In this document: one piece after another, positions 1 to 7,643 of the stretch
How the letters are laid out: each line of letters begins with the position of its first letter
Position numbering within the stretch: position 1 is the first letter of the stretch
Notes under the pieces: model-generated
Seen by the model: only the letters and a program-made list of their open reading frames with translations
The model's database searches: none
What the model was told of the DNA's origin: nothing
Assembly (NCBI RefSeq): GCF_013407925.2
Contig: NZ_CP060201.1
Span: forward strand, 5,999,001-6,063,000
Length of the DNA: 64,000 nt
Direction: 5' to 3'
Source: Pseudomonas protegens
GTDB taxonomy: Bacteria; Pseudomonadota; Gammaproteobacteria; Pseudomonadales; Pseudomonadaceae
Program-made: the position numbers and the translations under genes

Positions 1-353
1 ATGTTGGCGTCCGAATAGATCTGCGAGGCGGGGAGGGTGGAGGAGGAACAGACGTGGCCGATGACGGCCTGCACATGGTCGGTATCGATCATCCGGTTGG
101 CTACCGCCACCGCTTGCTTGGGCTCGCAGGCATCGTCTCCTTTGACCAGGACAATCGATTTGCCGTTAATGCCACCTGCGGCGTTTATCTGTTTGGCCGC
201 TGCGTTGGTGCCGTTCCAGACCTGCGCGCCCAGCCTGGAGTAGCTGCCGGTGAAGGGGCCGGCCACACCTATGCGGATCTCCTGATCGGCATAAGCCGCT
301 AGTGATGAACTGAGGATCATTACCAGAGCCGTTGCTCCTGCCGTCGATTTCAT
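1..353 (-). CDS. Branched-chain amino acid ABC transporter substrate-binding protein (LivJ/BraC type), 3' part outside window
   Basis: Periplasmic binding protein of the LivJ/BraC family; only the first ~117 residues are inside the window. A signal peptide (MKSTAGATALVMILSSSLAA) is followed by the mature start DQEIRIGVAGPFTG and by the family block DDACEPKQAVAVAN, also found in the complete paralogue at 54638-55771. Two in-frame ATGs lie at 359 and 353. The Shine-Dalgarno AAGGAG ends one base before the first and seven before the second, so 353 is chosen. The gene reads off the left edge; transporter genes would lie there. It diverges from the LysR gene at 611, with a palindromic operator between them, so it may be a target of that regulator. 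Confidence 0.88.
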   Translation of the reverse strand, partial: MKSTAGATALVMILSSSLAAYADQEIRIGVAGPFTGSYSRLGAQVWNGTNAAAKQINAAGGINGKSIVLVKGDDACEPKQAVAVANRMIDTDHVQAVIGHVCSSSTLPASQIYSDAN

Positions 354-610
354 CGTCATGCTCCTTGCTTGATGTATGAATTCAATACGCAATCCAAGCC
401 GACATTTATGGGCCGGATCAGGAGGATCAAGCTACGTAACTCGGTGGAATTAAAGAATGGCTCTCGTCTTACCTTCAGGTAACCAGAGGCTTACCTATCT
501 AAGCCGTTTCTGATCTGGCTGCTCAAGCATGGCGACAAGGGCGGTGGCACCTCTATAGTGCCGGCTCGCTGGATGCTCTGAACCTTGTGGCTTGGCTGCG
601 GAGGTCTCTT
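354..610. promoter_or_regulatory. Divergent intergenic region between binding protein gene and LysR gene
   Basis: This 257-bp spacer must hold promoters for both divergent genes. Apart from the operator at 468-487 and a half-site-like CTTACCTAT just downstream (490-498), no other structure is evident. It is more AT-rich than the rest of the window. Confidence 0.6.
468..487. promoter_or_regulatory. Operator copy 1 (LysR-type dyad)
   Basis: The sequence CTTACCTTCAGGTAACCAGA contains the palindrome TTACCT-TC-AGGTAA reduced to TTACC-N4-GGTAA (469-482). The same 20 bases occur in reverse complement at 1538-1557, on the other side of the LysR gene. This is most simply a pair of binding sites for that regulator, one per flanking target gene. 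Confidence 0.75.
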
Positions 611-1516
611 GTGAGAGTGGGTCAGGTAAGTGACATCGATATTCGGTTGCTGCGGGTATTTCGCGCGGTGGTTGAATGCGGCGGATTTTCCGCTGCCGAG
701 ATCGAGCTGAATATCAGTCGTGCGGCTATCAGTTTGAGCATGGCCAATCTGGAAAGCCGCCTGGGTGTTTGTCTTTGCAAGCGCGGGCGCAGTGGTTTCG
801 CCCTGACGGTTGCCGGGCAGAGCATCTACGACGCGTCACTCCAGTTGTTCGCGGCCATAGGCAATTTTCGCACCCAGGTGAACGCCGCTACCACCCAACT
901 GCGGGGGGAGCTCAATATTGGTATTACCGATAACCTGGTGACATCGCCTCACATGCGCATGACCAAGGCCCTGAAGATCCTCAGGGCCAAAGGGCCCGAT
1001 ATTCAGGTCAATGTGCACATGACGACGCCAAGCAGCGTGGCCCGAGGCGTCTTCGATGGTCATTTCCACATTGGCGCGATACCTACCACCCATAGAGTGA
1101 ATGGCCTGGACTATCGACCCTTGTATGCCGAGGAGTCGCAACTCTATTGCAGTCACGAACACCCCCTGTTCGAGATTGATGATGAGAGCCTGATCCTCGA
1201 TCGTTTGCCCTTGTGTGACGCGGTCACCATCGCCCACTCCCAGGAGCCGGAGGTCATCAGGTACTCCAAGCAACTTAAAGTGATGGCGACCTCCAGCGAT
1301 CGAGAGGGCGTCGCATTCCTGATCCTCAGCGGTGAATACATCGGCTATCTGCCCAGCCATTATGCTCAGCGCTGGGTTGATGCTCAGCGCATGCGCGCGT
1401 TGTGTCCGAAACACTATCGATACTGCACTCAGCTATCGGTGATCACGCGTCCTGATCAAGCAGGGAACCCGTTGCTGGAGCACTACCTGCAAGCCTTGGC
1501 AAGCATTGCCACCTAG
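611..1516 (+). CDS. LysR-family transcriptional regulator
   Basis: About 301 residues. The N-terminal winged helix covers roughly residues 6-65 (DIRLLRVFRAVVECGGFSAA, then a recognition helix ending AAISLSMANLESRLGV), followed by a LysR substrate-binding domain. The start is GTG at 611 because GGAGG lies six bases upstream; a further in-frame GTG at 587 has no such site. The gene sits between a divergent amino-acid binding protein gene and a co-directional aldehyde-dehydrogenase-like gene, each with one copy of the same 20-bp palindromic site in its upstream region. That arrangement suggests it controls both neighbours. The inducer is unknown. Confidence 0.88.
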   Translation: MRVGQVSDIDIRLLRVFRAVVECGGFSAAEIELNISRAAISLSMANLESRLGVCLCKRGRSGFALTVAGQSIYDASLQLFAAIGNFRTQVNAATTQLRGELNIGITDNLVTSPHMRMTKALKILRAKGPDIQVNVHMTTPSSVARGVFDGHFHIGAIPTTHRVNGLDYRPLYAEESQLYCSHEHPLFEIDDESLILDRLPLCDAVTIAHSQEPEVIRYSKQLKVMATSSDREGVAFLILSGEYIGYLPSHYAQRWVDAQRMRALCPKHYRYCTQLSVITRPDQAGNPLLEHYLQALASIAT

Positions 1517-1537
1517 CTTCTTGTTCATGGTCAATGG

Positions 1538-1557
1538 TCTGGTTACCTGAAGGTAAG
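1538..1557. promoter_or_regulatory. Operator copy 2, exact reverse complement of copy 1
   Basis: TCTGGTTACCTGAAGGTAAG is the exact reverse complement of 468-487. It lies about 160 bases before the start of the aldehyde-dehydrogenase-like gene, a sensible place for a LysR activation site. Identity stops sharply at 20 bases on both sides. Confidence 0.75.
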
Positions 1558-1715
1558 CTCTGTGAAATCGAATGCTTGCCTCCGGCTTGATAGCGTCTGT
1601 TCCTGCTGATGGGCCCGGTTTTGGCCGGCCTGTTCATATGGAAAACATGTCTGGAGGGCTCTGCCACCTCTGAATGCTGGCAGAGGCCCCGAATGACTTG
1701 AACAAGGATGTCTCG

Positions 1716-3164
1716 ATGAACTCTGCCTGCCGTGATGCGGTTCTGTATTTCATCAATCCTGGCTTTTGGCCCTCCGTTAGTCGTCGCACCCTCGAAGTCG
1801 TCGCTCCAGCAACACTGGAGCGGGTTGGGGTCATCCCCTTGTGCGAGAAAACCGACGTCGATGCTGCAATCGCTGCAGCTCAGGCAGCGTGCAGCGGTTG
1901 GCGAAAGACTACCGTCAAGGCACGCGGCCAATGGCTACATAAGGTCGCCGAGACGATCGGGCAGTTGACCGAGCACAGCCTTCAGGTCGCTCGCTTGATG
2001 AGTGCGGAGACCGGCAGGCCATTTTCAGACGCTATGGAGGAACTGGCCGCGTGTGCTCGAGTTTTTCGACACTATGCCCAACGGGTTACTGAGGAAGCCC
2101 GCGACAGCGTTTGCGGTTCGTGGAGGCACTATGAGCCTTATGGCGTCAGCGTGCATATCCTCGGTGGCAGCCAGCCCCTGCTGCTGATGTGCCGCACTGT
2201 GGCGGCGGCACTGGCAGCAGGTAATAGCTGCATAGTGAAGCCCGCTGAGACGGCAACGCTGTGCACTCTGAAGTTCATGGAGTACTTCAGCGCGTTGCCA
2301 TCGGGGCTGGTTGCCTGCCTTCCTGGCGATGGCTTAACGGCGCAGTGGCTGGTGCAGTCTTGTGCGACTCATGTCGTGGCCTTTACCGGCGGTGCCGCCG
2401 CTGGCAGCGCCGTTGCAGTGACCTGCGCGGAGCTGATGAAACCCTGTTTGATCGAGACCGGGGGCGTGGCCGCAACGATAGTTTCACGACACGCTTCACT
2501 GGATGTCGCAGCGGCCTATGCCGTTGCAGCTGCGTTTCGTTTGAGTGGACAGATCGGTATCTCGGCAAATCGATTTTATGTTGTGGATGAAATCCACGAT
2601 CAGTTTGTCGAGCGGTTCGCGGCGGGCGTTCGTGCGTTGCGTGTCGGTTACAGTCGGGGTTACCCGGAGATTGGGCCTTTGCTGAGTGAAGAAGCACGCA
2701 ACCAAGTGATGCGTCTGGTAGAGGATGCGTTGACCAAAGGCGCGACCCGAGTCTGTGGTGGACGGATACCCGTCGATCACCCCGTCGGCTGGTTTTATGA
2801 GCCAACCCTGCTCACCGGACTCAGCACCGACATGGATATTCACCATGAGCAGTGTTTTGGCCCCGTGGCCGCCGTGCGTCGTGTTCGACACCTTGAGGAG
2901 GCCCTGGATCTGGCGAATGGCTCGCCCTGCATGCGAGCAGCGGTGCTGTTCTCCAATGATGTGGACGAAGCGATTGCGGCTGTGGATCGGCTTGAAGCCG
3001 GTCTGATCGGGGTCAACAAGCCGCTGATGGACCGGGAGGTGAGGGCGCTCGATGGATGGACGATAGCGGGGGGCAGCGGCGATTTGAGTCAGTGTGGGAT
3101 GAACGCCTTTCGCCGCAGCAAGACGGTGCTGATCAGCCGCCCGGCTCTGGAGCGGCAAGGCTGA
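1716..3164 (+). CDS. Aldehyde dehydrogenase superfamily protein lacking the catalytic cysteine (probable pseudoenzyme)
   Basis: 482 residues with the ALDH fold: KPAE cofactor motif (K175), FTGGAAAGS Rossmann turn, IETGG with the general-base Glu at 247, and FGPVAAV near the C-terminus. Exactly 34 residues after E247, the normal Glu268-Cys302 spacing, stands Gly281 in SGQIGISAN, where active enzymes have Cys. The GGT codon is one base from TGT. The oxyanion Asn of the PWNF motif also appears as Ser152 (LGGSQPLL). Start ATG 1716 is preferred over 1674 because AAGGAT lies six bases before it. It follows the LysR gene and its second operator. It is a dead enzyme, a binding or regulatory protein, or a decayed gene. 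Confidence 0.8.
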   Translation: MNSACRDAVLYFINPGFWPSVSRRTLEVVAPATLERVGVIPLCEKTDVDAAIAAAQAACSGWRKTTVKARGQWLHKVAETIGQLTEHSLQVARLMSAETGRPFSDAMEELAACARVFRHYAQRVTEEARDSVCGSWRHYEPYGVSVHILGGSQPLLLMCRTVAAALAAGNSCIVKPAETATLCTLKFMEYFSALPSGLVACLPGDGLTAQWLVQSCATHVVAFTGGAAAGSAVAVTCAELMKPCLIETGGVAATIVSRHASLDVAAAYAVAAAFRLSGQIGISANRFYVVDEIHDQFVERFAAGVRALRVGYSRGYPEIGPLLSEEARNQVMRLVEDALTKGATRVCGGRIPVDHPVGWFYEPTLLTGLSTDMDIHHEQCFGPVAAVRRVRHLEEALDLANGSPCMRAAVLFSNDVDEAIAAVDRLEAGLIGVNKPLMDREVRALDGWTIAGGSGDLSQCGMNAFRRSKTVLISRPALERQG

Positions 3165-3337
3165 TCTCGTCAGCAGGCTGGATAGCCGCGAACGCTGGCA
3201 TCAACGACGCCGCCGATTGCGGGGCGGTCCGCAAGCCTTGTCGGTGGTGCGCGAAACGGCCATTGGCCAGGGCTCCCCAGGCGATGCAGTTGCAGCACAT
3301 GTCGAACGGGAGCCCTGTGTTCCGGCCTGGCCCGGAC

Positions 3338-3979
3338 CTAAAGCTCGGCCGCTGAAAAACCGTTGCGCTGAAAGAAGCGCTCCAATTCCCGGGGCAGGGG
3401 CTCGACGCCGGTGAAGATCTTCAAGTACTCGGGAATGAAGCGCATGCGCTGCGCCATGGGTTCCTGGGTGTTCATGCTGATGTAGCCGATCTGCGTCAGG
3501 TAGATCGAGCGCGCACGGGTCACCGCGGCGTCGTGGGCGAAACCGAAACGGTCGAACATCTGTGTCAGGGCCTGCACGCGCTGAGCGTCGGCCTGGCGGA
3601 TTTCCTGTGCCACTTCGGGCGATTGCAGGGCCCAGCTGCGCATCGCGAACTCGAACTGCGAGTCGAACAATTCGCTGTTCAGCCAGCAGTCGAAGACGTT
3701 GAGAATCGCCTCGGTGATGGATTCGGCATAAGCCTCGGACTGTGATACCAGGCTCAAGGTGTTCTTGTTCTTCCACAGGTTCACCAGGGCTTCGAGCAGG
3801 GCTTCGCGGTCCTGGAAATACCAGTAGAAGCTGGTTCGCGACAGGTTGAGTTTCTTCGCCAGCGGCATCACTCGCACGGCATCCACCCCCGATTCCTTGA
3901 GGCTCTCGTAGGCGGCGTTGAGCCAGCTCTCCAGGGAGCCGCGGCCAGCGGCTTCCGCGCTGTTGCTGGTTGCTTTCAT
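3338..3979 (-). CDS. TetR-family transcriptional regulator
   Basis: 213 residues. The N-terminal helix-turn-helix (about residues 15-65) contains LNLSRTSFYWYFQDREALLE, the classic TetR recognition segment, followed by an all-helical ligand domain of ordinary length. An AAGGA site precedes the ATG by about ten bases. It is divergent from the demethylase gene at 4107, with a 14-bp inverted repeat in the 127-bp gap, so it most likely represses itself and the catabolic run 4107-16515. It is convergent with the gene ending at 3164; nothing recognisable lies in the ~170 bases between them. Confidence 0.9.
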   Translation of the reverse strand: MKATSNSAEAAGRGSLESWLNAAYESLKESGVDAVRVMPLAKKLNLSRTSFYWYFQDREALLEALVNLWKNKNTLSLVSQSEAYAESITEAILNVFDCWLNSELFDSQFEFAMRSWALQSPEVAQEIRQADAQRVQALTQMFDRFGFAHDAAVTRARSIYLTQIGYISMNTQEPMAQRMRFIPEYLKIFTGVEPLPRELERFFQRNGFSAAEL

Positions 3980-4021
3980 TGGGCGTTTTTTCCTTGTCCG
4001 TTTGATCTGTATGGTGGTGAC

Positions 4022-4058
4022 TGTACACCAGTGTCCATGTAATTGACACTGGTGTACA
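4022..4058. promoter_or_regulatory. Probable TetR operator: perfect 14-bp inverted repeat
   Basis: TGTACACCAGTGTC (4022-4035) and its exact reverse complement GACACTGGTGTACA (4045-4058) are separated by nine bases. Each arm holds its own near-palindrome ACAC-N2-GTGT, so the site could hold two regulator dimers. It lies midway between the TetR gene and the demethylase gene. Confidence 0.85.
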
Positions 4059-4106
4059 TTGAGGTCTATCGTCTGCCTTGCCTGATGACCAGTATGCGAG
4101 ACCGAT

Positions 4107-6143
4107 ATGAATAACGATCCGCTTCTTCAGCCCTATCGCCTCAAGCACCTGACACTTCGCAACCGCATTATCACCACCTCCCACGAGCCGGCGTACCCCG
4201 AAGAGGGCATGCCGAAGAAATTGTATCGGGCCTATCACGTCGAGCGCGCCAAGGCCGGCGTGGCCATGACCATGACCGCAGGCTCGGCGGCGATCTCCCG
4301 TGACAGCCCGCCGGTGTTCAACAACATCCTGGCGTACAAGGACGAAGTGGTCGGCTGGATGAAGGAGCTCACCGACGAATGCCATGAACATGGCGCGGCG
4401 GTGATGATCCAGCTCACCCACCTGGGGCGCCGCACCCGCTGGGACAAGGGCGACTGGCTGCCGGTGGTGTCGCCTTCGCACAACCAGGAGCCGGCCCACC
4501 GGGCCTTTCCCAAGAAGCTGGAAATCTGGGACATCGAACGCATCATCGGCGATTACGCCGACGCTGCCGAACGCATGCAGGCCGCCGGCCTGGATGGTAT
4601 CGAGCTGCAAGCCTACGGCCACCTGATGGACCAGTTCTGGTCGCCGCTGACCAACGAGCTGGAGGGCGCCTATGGCGGTTCGCTGCACAACCGCCTGCGT
4701 TTCACCTTCGAGGTGCTCAGTGCCATCCGCCAGCGGGTGGGCCCGGAGTTCATCGTCGGCATTCGCTACACCGGCGACGAGGTCCTGGCCGGCGGCCTGG
4801 AGAAGGAGGAGGGGCTGCAGATCTCGCAGCTGCTTAAAGACAGCGGCATGGTCGACTTCCTCAACGTGATTCGCGGCAATATCGCCACCGATGCCGGGCT
4901 GACCTACATCATTCCGATCCAGGGCATGCGCAACGCGCCGCACCTGGACTTCGCCGGGGAGATCCGCGCCCTGACCGGCTTCCCGACCTTCCATGCGGCG
5001 AAGATTCCCGACGTCGCCACCGCCCGCCACGCGATTGCCTCGGGCCTGGTGGACATGGTGGGCATGACCCGCGCGCACATGACCGACCCGCATATCGTGC
5101 GCAAGATCATTGAAGGTCGTGAGGACCAGATCCGCCCCTGTGTCGGCGCCAACTATTGCCTGGACCGGATCTACAACGCCGGTGCCGCCTACTGTATTCA
5201 CAACGCCGCCACCGGCCGTGAAACCAGCATGCCGCATGAGGTGCCCAAGGCTGCGCGCAAGCGCAAGGTGCTGATCATCGGCGCCGGTCCCGGCGGCCTG
5301 GAGGCGGCGCGGGTGGCCGGCGAGCGCGGGCATGAGGTGCTGGTGCTGGAAGTGGCCGACCAGCCCGGCGGGCAGATTCGCCTGACCGCGCAGTCCGAGC
5401 GGCGCAAGGAGATGATCAGCATCATCGATTGGCGCATGGCGCAGTGCGAGCGCCTGGGCGTCAGGTTTCGCTTCAACACCTGGGCCGATGCGGCGATGGT
5501 CCTCGATGAACACCCCGACGTGGTGATCGTCGCCACCGGCGGGTTGCCCCACACCGAAGTCCTGCAGCACGGCAACCAGTGGCTGGTGTCGAGCTGGGAC
5601 ATCATTTCCGGCGACGTCAAACCGGGACGCAATGTGCTGGTGTACGACGATGCCGGCGATCACGCAGGTTTGCAGGCCGCCGAGGTGATTGCCCGCAGCG
5701 GCGCCCGGACCGAGATCATGACCCCCGACCGCTCGTTCGCGCCGGAGGTGATGGGCATGAACCTGGTGCCCTACATGCGCTCGCTGCAACGGCTGGACAC
5801 CACCTTTACCGTTACCTACCGGCTCAAGGCCGTGGAACGCCAGGGCGAAGAGCTGCTGGCGACCATCGGCAGCGATTACAGCGATCTTGAGAAAACCCGG
5901 CGGGTGGACCAGATCGTGGTCAACCATGGCACCCGGCCGCTGGACGAGCTGTATTTCGAGCTCCAGCCCCAGGCCAGCAATCAAGGCGCCGTGGAGTACC
6001 GGGACCTGATTGCCGGTCACCCGCAAAACCTGGTGACCAACCCTCAAGGGCGGTTCCAATTGTTCCGAATCGGCGATGCGGTGTCATCGCGCAATACCCA
6101 CGCGGCGATCTACGACGCCCTGCGCCTGGTCAAGGACCTCTAG
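4107..6143 (+). CDS. NADH:flavin oxidoreductase / N-methyl amine demethylase of the DgcA type
   Basis: 678 residues in two parts: an old-yellow-enzyme TIM barrel (about 1-370) and a FAD/NAD dinucleotide-binding half (about 388-678) starting VLIIGAGPGGLEAARVAG. The C-terminus (RIGDAVSSRNTHAAIYDA) is typical of the dimethylglycine / N-methylproline demethylase branch (DgcA and relatives) rather than 2,4-dienoyl-CoA reductase. Such enzymes oxidise an N-methyl group and release formaldehyde. The Fe-S segment reads CVGANYC then Cys363: Cys345, Cys351 and Cys363 are present, but the cysteine expected at 348 is Ala, as I recall for DgcA itself. No DgcB-like partner is nearby. A Fae homologue downstream (12069) fits formaldehyde production. 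The substrate is not determined. Confidence 0.82.
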   Translation: MNNDPLLQPYRLKHLTLRNRIITTSHEPAYPEEGMPKKLYRAYHVERAKAGVAMTMTAGSAAISRDSPPVFNNILAYKDEVVGWMKELTDECHEHGAAVMIQLTHLGRRTRWDKGDWLPVVSPSHNQEPAHRAFPKKLEIWDIERIIGDYADAAERMQAAGLDGIELQAYGHLMDQFWSPLTNELEGAYGGSLHNRLRFTFEVLSAIRQRVGPEFIVGIRYTGDEVLAGGLEKEEGLQISQLLKDSGMVDFLNVIRGNIATDAGLTYIIPIQGMRNAPHLDFAGEIRALTGFPTFHAAKIPDVATARHAIASGLVDMVGMTRAHMTDPHIVRKIIEGREDQIRPCVGANYCLDRIYNAGAAYCIHNAATGRETSMPHEVPKAARKRKVLIIGAGPGGLEAARVAGERGHEVLVLEVADQPGGQIRLTAQSERRKEMISIIDWRMAQCERLGVRFRFNTWADAAMVLDEHPDVVIVATGGLPHTEVLQHGNQWLVSSWDIISGDVKPGRNVLVYDDAGDHAGLQAAEVIARSGARTEIMTPDRSFAPEVMGMNLVPYMRSLQRLDTTFTVTYRLKAVERQGEELLATIGSDYSDLEKTRRVDQIVVNHGTRPLDELYFELQPQASNQGAVEYRDLIAGHPQNLVTNPQGRFQLFRIGDAVSSRNTHAAIYDALRLVKDL

Positions 6144-6278
6144 CCACTGCCCGTTGCCGTGCCCTGAACCATAAGAAAGACAGCCGTCATCCGTTTCCCA
6201 GGTCTTTAAGTCACTGCCCCGAATGTTGGTCCGATTGGTTTTGATTAACGTCAAACTCTTCCCCACGGAGGTTGTTGC

Positions 6279-7586
6279 ATGCACACGGATACCGATTTCA
6301 CCGAGCTGTTCACTGCCGTCCCTCCAAGCCCGCTGCGTTATCGCAGTGATGCCAGCGTCACCGGGCATGCCCTGGCCCCGGTCGATCACGGCCTGCTGGC
6401 GGCCTACGCCGCGATTGACCGGCCGGCGCTGCGCCAGTACCGCCTGGAGCGTATCCGCCAGCAACTGCGGGCGCAGGATTACGCTGGCGTGCTGCTGGTC
6501 GACCCGATCAATATTCGTTACGCCACCGATACCAACAACCTCGGCCTGTGGGTGATGCATTCCCCCAGCCGCTACGTATTCGTGGCCACCGATGGCCCGG
6601 TGGTGCTGTTCGAATTCACCAGCAGCCGGCACAACAGCGAGCACATCGAAACCATCGACGAAATTCGTCCGGCGATCCCCTGGCTGTACTTCCTCGCCGG
6701 CCCGCGGGTCGAGGAAAAAGCCCAGCGCTGGGCCCTGGAAGTGGCCGACCTGATGACCCGCCATGGCGCCGGCAATCGACGCCTGGCGGTGGACCGCTGC
6801 GACCCCTGGGGCGCGGAAAAGCTCAAGGCCCAGGGCATCCAGCTGTTCGACGCCCAGCCGCTGATGGAGCAGGCGCGGCTGATCAAGTCGCCAGAGGAGG
6901 TCGCCAGCCACCGGGTGTCGATGGATGTGTGCGACCTGGCGATTGCCCGCATGCGCGCCAGCCTGGTGCCGGGCATCACCGAGAACCAGCTGTGGAGCAT
7001 CCTGCACGGGACCAACGTGGCCCAGGGCGGGGAGTGGGCCGAGAGCCGGTTGCTCAACTCCGGCCCGCGCACCAACCCCTGGTTCCAGGACGCTTCGGAC
7101 AAGGTCATCGAGGCCGGCGAGATGGTCTGCTTCGACACCGACATGGTCGGGCCGGGGGGCTATCTCTCGGACATTTCCCGCAGCTTCATCTGCCCCGGCA
7201 AGGCGCCGACGGCGGCCCAGCGCGACCTGCTGGAGATCGCCTCGCAGCAAATCAGCTTCAACCTCGACCTGCTGCGCCCGGGGCTGTCGTTCCGCGAGTT
7301 TGCCGAGCGCTGCTGGCCGGTGCCCAAACAGTTCGAGCACAACCGCTACATGATGATGCTGCATGGCGTCGGCTTGGTGGACGAGTACCCCAGCGTGGCC
7401 TACGCGGTGGACTTTGCCGAGTGGGGCTATGACGGTCACTTCGAGGAAAACATGGTGCTCTCGGTGGAGAGTTACATCGGCGAGCAGGGCGGCCATGAAG
7501 GCGTGAAGCTCGAAGAGCAGGTGCTGGTCAGCGCCACTGGAGCGCTCAAGCTTTCCCGTACCCCGTTAGTCGACGACGATCGATAA
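6279..7586 (+). CDS. M24-family metalloprotein, DddP-like (DMSP lyase or related)
   Basis: 435 residues with an N-terminal creatinase-like domain and a C-terminal pita-bread domain. Visible metal ligands are Asp286 and Asp288 (FDTDM), Asp298 (YLSDISR), His362 (MLHGVG), Glu397 (SVESY) and Glu412 (KLEEQ). The six ligands I recall for Ruegeria DddP (295, 297, 307, 371, 406, 421) are each exactly nine higher. Asp368 and Tyr357 likewise match its catalytic Asp377 and Tyr366. DddP cleaves dimethylsulfoniopropionate to DMS and acrylate. Related M24 proteins are Xaa-Pro peptidases or creatinases, so the physiological substrate is uncertain. GGAGG stands seven bases before the ATG. The ABC transporter genes follow 57 bases downstream. 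Confidence 0.78.
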   Translation: MHTDTDFTELFTAVPPSPLRYRSDASVTGHALAPVDHGLLAAYAAIDRPALRQYRLERIRQQLRAQDYAGVLLVDPINIRYATDTNNLGLWVMHSPSRYVFVATDGPVVLFEFTSSRHNSEHIETIDEIRPAIPWLYFLAGPRVEEKAQRWALEVADLMTRHGAGNRRLAVDRCDPWGAEKLKAQGIQLFDAQPLMEQARLIKSPEEVASHRVSMDVCDLAIARMRASLVPGITENQLWSILHGTNVAQGGEWAESRLLNSGPRTNPWFQDASDKVIEAGEMVCFDTDMVGPGGYLSDISRSFICPGKAPTAAQRDLLEIASQQISFNLDLLRPGLSFREFAERCWPVPKQFEHNRYMMMLHGVGLVDEYPSVAYAVDFAEWGYDGHFEENMVLSVESYIGEQGGHEGVKLEEQVLVSATGALKLSRTPLVDDDR

Positions 7587-7643
7587 CAGCGGTTGTTGCC
7601 TGATTCTTGCAGGCATGGCATCTACCCTGTCCGGAGAAAAACC

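Noticed and set aside
1674..1715. Upstream ATG as start of the ALDH-like protein
   Set aside because: No ribosome site lies at a proper distance, whereas ATG 1716 has AAGGAT six bases before it.
3201..6059. A 950-codon open frame on the minus strand opposite the demethylase and TetR region
   Set aside because: It is antisense to two well-supported genes, has low-complexity His/Gly/Gln-rich translation and no ribosome site. It arises from the GC-rich codon pattern of the true strand.
6279..7586. Creatinase assignment for the M24 protein
   Set aside because: Creatinase lacks the metal ligands; here all six are present and match DddP spacing.
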